Source: Methanobacteriota archaeon (GTDB lineage Archaea; JACRDV01). Taken from it: 6,500 nt of DNA. Shown piece by piece: positions 4,991-6,500 of the stretch. The stretch spans positions 1 through 6,500 of the forward strand of contig JACRDV010000078.1 in assembly GCA_024860865.1 (NCBI GenBank), read 5' to 3'. The position numbers were made by a program, and so were the translations under genes. Each line of letters starts with the position of its first letter. Within the stretch, counting starts at the first letter, position 1. The notes beneath the pieces were generated by a model. The model worked only from the letters and a program-made list of their open reading frames with translations. It made no database searches and was not told where the DNA came from.

Positions 4991-5062
4991 AGCCCCGGAC
5001 GGGATTTGAACCCGCGATTTACTGCGTACGAGGCAGTTGCCTTACCGCTTGGCCACCGGGGC
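4991..5062 (-). tRNA. tRNA-Thr(CGU)
   Basis: A 72-nt class I tRNA without intron: acceptor GCCCCGG/CCGGGGC, U8, D-stem GCC/GGC with loop AAGCGGTAA, anticodon stem ACTGC/GCAGT, loop CTCGTAC with U33, anticodon CGU (5028-5030) and A37, T-arm GCGGG-TTCAAAT-CCCGT, discriminator U73. Anticodon CGU reads ACG (threonine) and U73 is usual for archaeal tRNA-Thr. CCA is not encoded (CCCA follows). The first base of the tRNA, at 5062, is also the last base of the trm5 stop codon, so an mRNA running through trm5 would carry this tRNA directly at its 3' end. Confidence 0.93.
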
Positions 5063-6162
5063 TATTTAGTATTAATGTCAATGTAGCTATTTAATAATGC
5101 GTCAACTGCGATTTGATACTCATACGGAGCATAAGGTCGAACGATTCTTTTATGTAGGATCTCAATTTCTCTTCCGGCTTTTTTTGCTGAGCTGGTTATC
5201 CTCTCAATTGCCCTTTCGAAAATATCATGTTGTTCTTCGCTTCCTATCTCGTAGTAATGGATTATCCCACCAACTGGTTTAAGAGCAGATATTGCGCTAT
5301 CTAAAAACTCAAAAGCAGTATGAGGCAAATTCATAATCACTCTATCAGCTTGATTTTTAAGTTTAGTTTCAATTATTTTTTTAGTATCTCCAAGAAATGG
5401 TATTACCTTTCCCTCAACTTTGTTCAACTTTATATTTTCTTTTAAAAATTCAACTGCCACAGGATTTTTATCAATAGCATAAATTTTTTCAATTGGCATG
5501 CTCTTTGCGATTAGAATCGAAAAGGGGCCAATTCCGGCAAACATATCAACTATAGTTTCACCAGGCCTAACCTGGCTTGCAACTCTTTTATGCTCAGTTG
5601 CTAACCTTGGACTAAAATAAACTTTATTGATATCAACTTTAAACCTGCAGCCATATTCTTTATGAATTGTTGTAGTTCTCGTCTCACCAGCGATGACTTG
5701 AGCTTCTCTAACTCTAAACTCACCACCTACTGCACCAACTTTTTTTGCAACAACTCTAATTTGAGGATGCACATCAAAAACAGCTTTAGCAATTAAATTT
5801 TGAGCATGCATTAAACCTTCTGGGATTTCAATTATTGCGATATCCCCAACAATATCGTAAGAGACTGGAATTATAGCAAGCTCAAACGGAGTTAGTTTAT
5901 CTTCTAGAGCTTCGGTTAAGTTTCTCGGCTTTCTTTCTTTAGCTGGAACTGTTGGCTCAACCTCTGCTTCAACTATTTCAAATGGAATTTTCAATTCCGC
6001 TAAAACAGCAGGAGAAGGCCTTTCAACTAATGGGATTAACAAAAATTGGTCTTGATGGGCAATTTTGTGACTTTGATCAAATATCTTTAGCTTAATCAGC
6101 GCAGATCTTACCCGCTCTCCGTGTTGTTTTGGGACTTTTAAACAAAATATTTTATTGGTCAT
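5062..6162 (-). CDS. trm5: tRNA (guanine-37-N1)-methyltransferase Trm5
   Basis: The 366-residue enzyme transfers a methyl group from SAM to N1 of G37, next to the anticodon, in tRNAs such as Leu, Pro and Arg, which prevents +1 frameshifting. Domains visible: an N-terminal region (1-70) that fits the D1 tRNA-binding domain, the middle D2 region with VYFSPRLATEHKR (181-193), and the Rossmann catalytic domain with VDMFAGIGPF (205-214), AIDKNP (229-234) and NLPH (278-281). The C-terminal RIVRPYAPYEYQIAVD is typical of the family. R186, D231 and N278 match residues known to matter in Methanocaldococcus Trm5. Length and D1 suggest the Trm5b type. ATG 6162 is the only sensible start; no clear ribosome site precedes it. 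The stop codon shares its last base with tRNA-Thr. A TnpB element ends about 58 bp upstream, possibly touching its promoter. Confidence 0.95.
   Translation of the reverse strand: MTNKIFCLKVPKQHGERVRSALIKLKIFDQSHKIAHQDQFLLIPLVERPSPAVLAELKIPFEIVEAEVEPTVPAKERKPRNLTEALEDKLTPFELAIIPVSYDIVGDIAIIEIPEGLMHAQNLIAKAVFDVHPQIRVVAKKVGAVGGEFRVREAQVIAGETRTTTIHKEYGCRFKVDINKVYFSPRLATEHKRVASQVRPGETIVDMFAGIGPFSILIAKSMPIEKIYAIDKNPVAVEFLKENIKLNKVEGKVIPFLGDTKKIIETKLKNQADRVIMNLPHTAFEFLDSAISALKPVGGIIHYYEIGSEEQHDIFERAIERITSSAKKAGREIEILHKRIVRPYAPYEYQIAVDALLNSYIDINTK
5088..5097 (-). promoter_or_regulatory. Candidate internal TATA box of tRNA-Thr, inside the trm5 coding end
   Basis: TTATTAAATA on the minus strand lies about 30 nt before the tRNA 5' end. 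It coincides with the Leu-Leu-Asn codons near the trm5 C-terminus. Spacing is that of archaeal tRNA promoters, so the tRNA may be transcribed independently of trm5. Confidence 0.5.
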
Positions 6163-6220
6163 AGTTCTTAAAATGATTTCATGGAAGGTGAATTAATTTC
6201 TATTGGATTAGGTTTATACG

Positions 6221-6400
6221 GTGAACTACCTACTGGCTAAAGCCAGTGGCATCACAGATGCCTTATGGTTTCCAAGGTCGCACACTGGTTGGTTAGCCTC
6301 TCGCTATCGAGGCGTAGCTGCACAAAGCCTTGGTTATGGGCTGGTTCACAAACAGCCCTGTTCCCAAACATATAGTCTAGGAACCTGTTTGCAATATTTA
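6221..6400 (-). ncRNA. Predicted TnpB-associated omega (guide) RNA region
   Basis: TnpB nucleases are guided by RNA made from the 3' end of tnpB and the element's right end. This segment is unusually rich in exact hairpins: GGGCTG/CAGCCC (6338-6358), CTCG/CGAG (6300-6311), GGCATC/GATGCC across the tnpB stop codon (6248-6262) and ACTGGC/GCCAGT (6232-6247). The guide would begin just outside the element, left of 6221, i.e. in the trm5 upstream region. The 5' limit is a guess. Confidence 0.45.
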
Positions 6401-6500
6401 TTGCTCCATTTAAATCTGCATTATATTCTAAGCCACAAGAGCACTTGAATAATCTTTTTATTCTAACTCCTTTCGCTCCACATTTATGGCAAGTTATTGA
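6252..6500 (-). CDS. tnpB: TnpB RNA-guided nuclease, C-terminal part (runs off the window)
   Basis: The last 82 residues of a TnpB are visible. They contain the zinc ribbon CHKC (fragment residues 4-7) and CSC (20-22), followed by the third RuvC motif [11 protein letters not shown] with the catalytic aspartate at fragment residue 29. These are hallmarks of TnpB, the ancestor of Cas12. About 45 further residues follow to TGA at 6252-6254; this tail overlaps the hairpins of the predicted omega RNA, which explains its low-complexity look. The visible part has no frameshift or internal stop, so the gene could be active, but the RuvC I and II motifs lie outside the window. It is on the same strand as trm5, upstream of it. 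Confidence 0.88.
   Translation of the reverse strand, partial: SITCHKCGAKGVRIKRLFKCSCGLEYNADLNGAINIANRFLDYMFGNRAVCEPAHNQGFVQLRLDSERLTNQCATLETIRHL

Larger units (their letters stand above)
6221..6500 (-). mobile_element. Right end of an IS200/IS605-family (TnpB) element
   Basis: The C-terminal part of tnpB is followed by a hairpin (ACTGGC-TTTA-GCCAGT, 6232-6247) and then GGTAGTTCAC, the kind of subterminal hairpin and terminal sequence seen at right ends of this family, which has no terminal inverted repeats. I place the end near 6221, but the exact base is an estimate. The element continues past the window, so a tnpA gene may or may not exist. Confidence 0.62.

Noticed and set aside
6221-6448. 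Plus-strand 75-codon frame over the TnpB end
   Set aside because: It is the antisense shadow of tnpB and its hairpinned right end.

Overview
The window looks archaeal. The evidence is the archaeal families (a DUF371 tail, Trm5, DUF5678, an archaeal type II/IV secretion ATPase), TATA boxes about 25-30 nt upstream of start sites, a tRNA whose insertions fold into bulge-helix-bulge splice motifs, and frequent GTG/TTG starts. Gene content and a tRNA with two apparent introns fit the Thermoproteota (TACK) side, possibly a Bathyarchaeia-like genome. That placement is inference; no rRNA is present. Base composition is AT-rich except for one methyltransferase gene.

Left part (1-1340). The window opens with the 3' end of a DUF371-type gene (+). 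It converges on a 47-residue zinc-ribbon protein (-). Further right, also on the minus strand, are a 55-residue cysteine-rich protein and a 34-codon remnant whose last 17 residues match a second remnant at 4.3 kb. The stretch 890-1340 carries no convincing gene, only two small inverted repeats.

Middle (1340-4330). A membrane-anchored SAM methyltransferase (+) converges on tRNA-Leu(CAA) (-), which appears to be interrupted by a 30-nt intron at 30/31 and a 12-nt intron at 37/38. The intergenic region behind the tRNA has a 9-bp inverted repeat and leads into a complete 489-residue secretion ATPase (+) that lacks the usual membrane-platform gene downstream.

Right part (4200-6500). The second remnant carries the 50-bp repeat shared with 765-814. 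It is followed by an antitoxin-like small protein, a PIN-toxin stub cut off after MKLVLDT, and a DUF5678 protein, which reads as a decayed toxin-antitoxin locus. Facing it on the minus strand are tRNA-Thr(CGU) and trm5, with the tRNA beginning on the last base of the trm5 stop codon. Upstream of trm5 lies the 3' end of a TnpB transposon with a strongly hairpinned right end, the expected place of its guide (omega) RNA.

Trm5 methylates G37, and the spliced tRNA-Leu here has G37, so the window holds both the enzyme and a likely substrate. No complete undescribed defence or mobile system is visible. The most notable items are the double-intron tRNA-Leu, the trm5/tRNA-Thr junction, the duplicated tail with its unusually conserved 3' flank, and the short zinc-ribbon genes that length-limited gene calling would miss.
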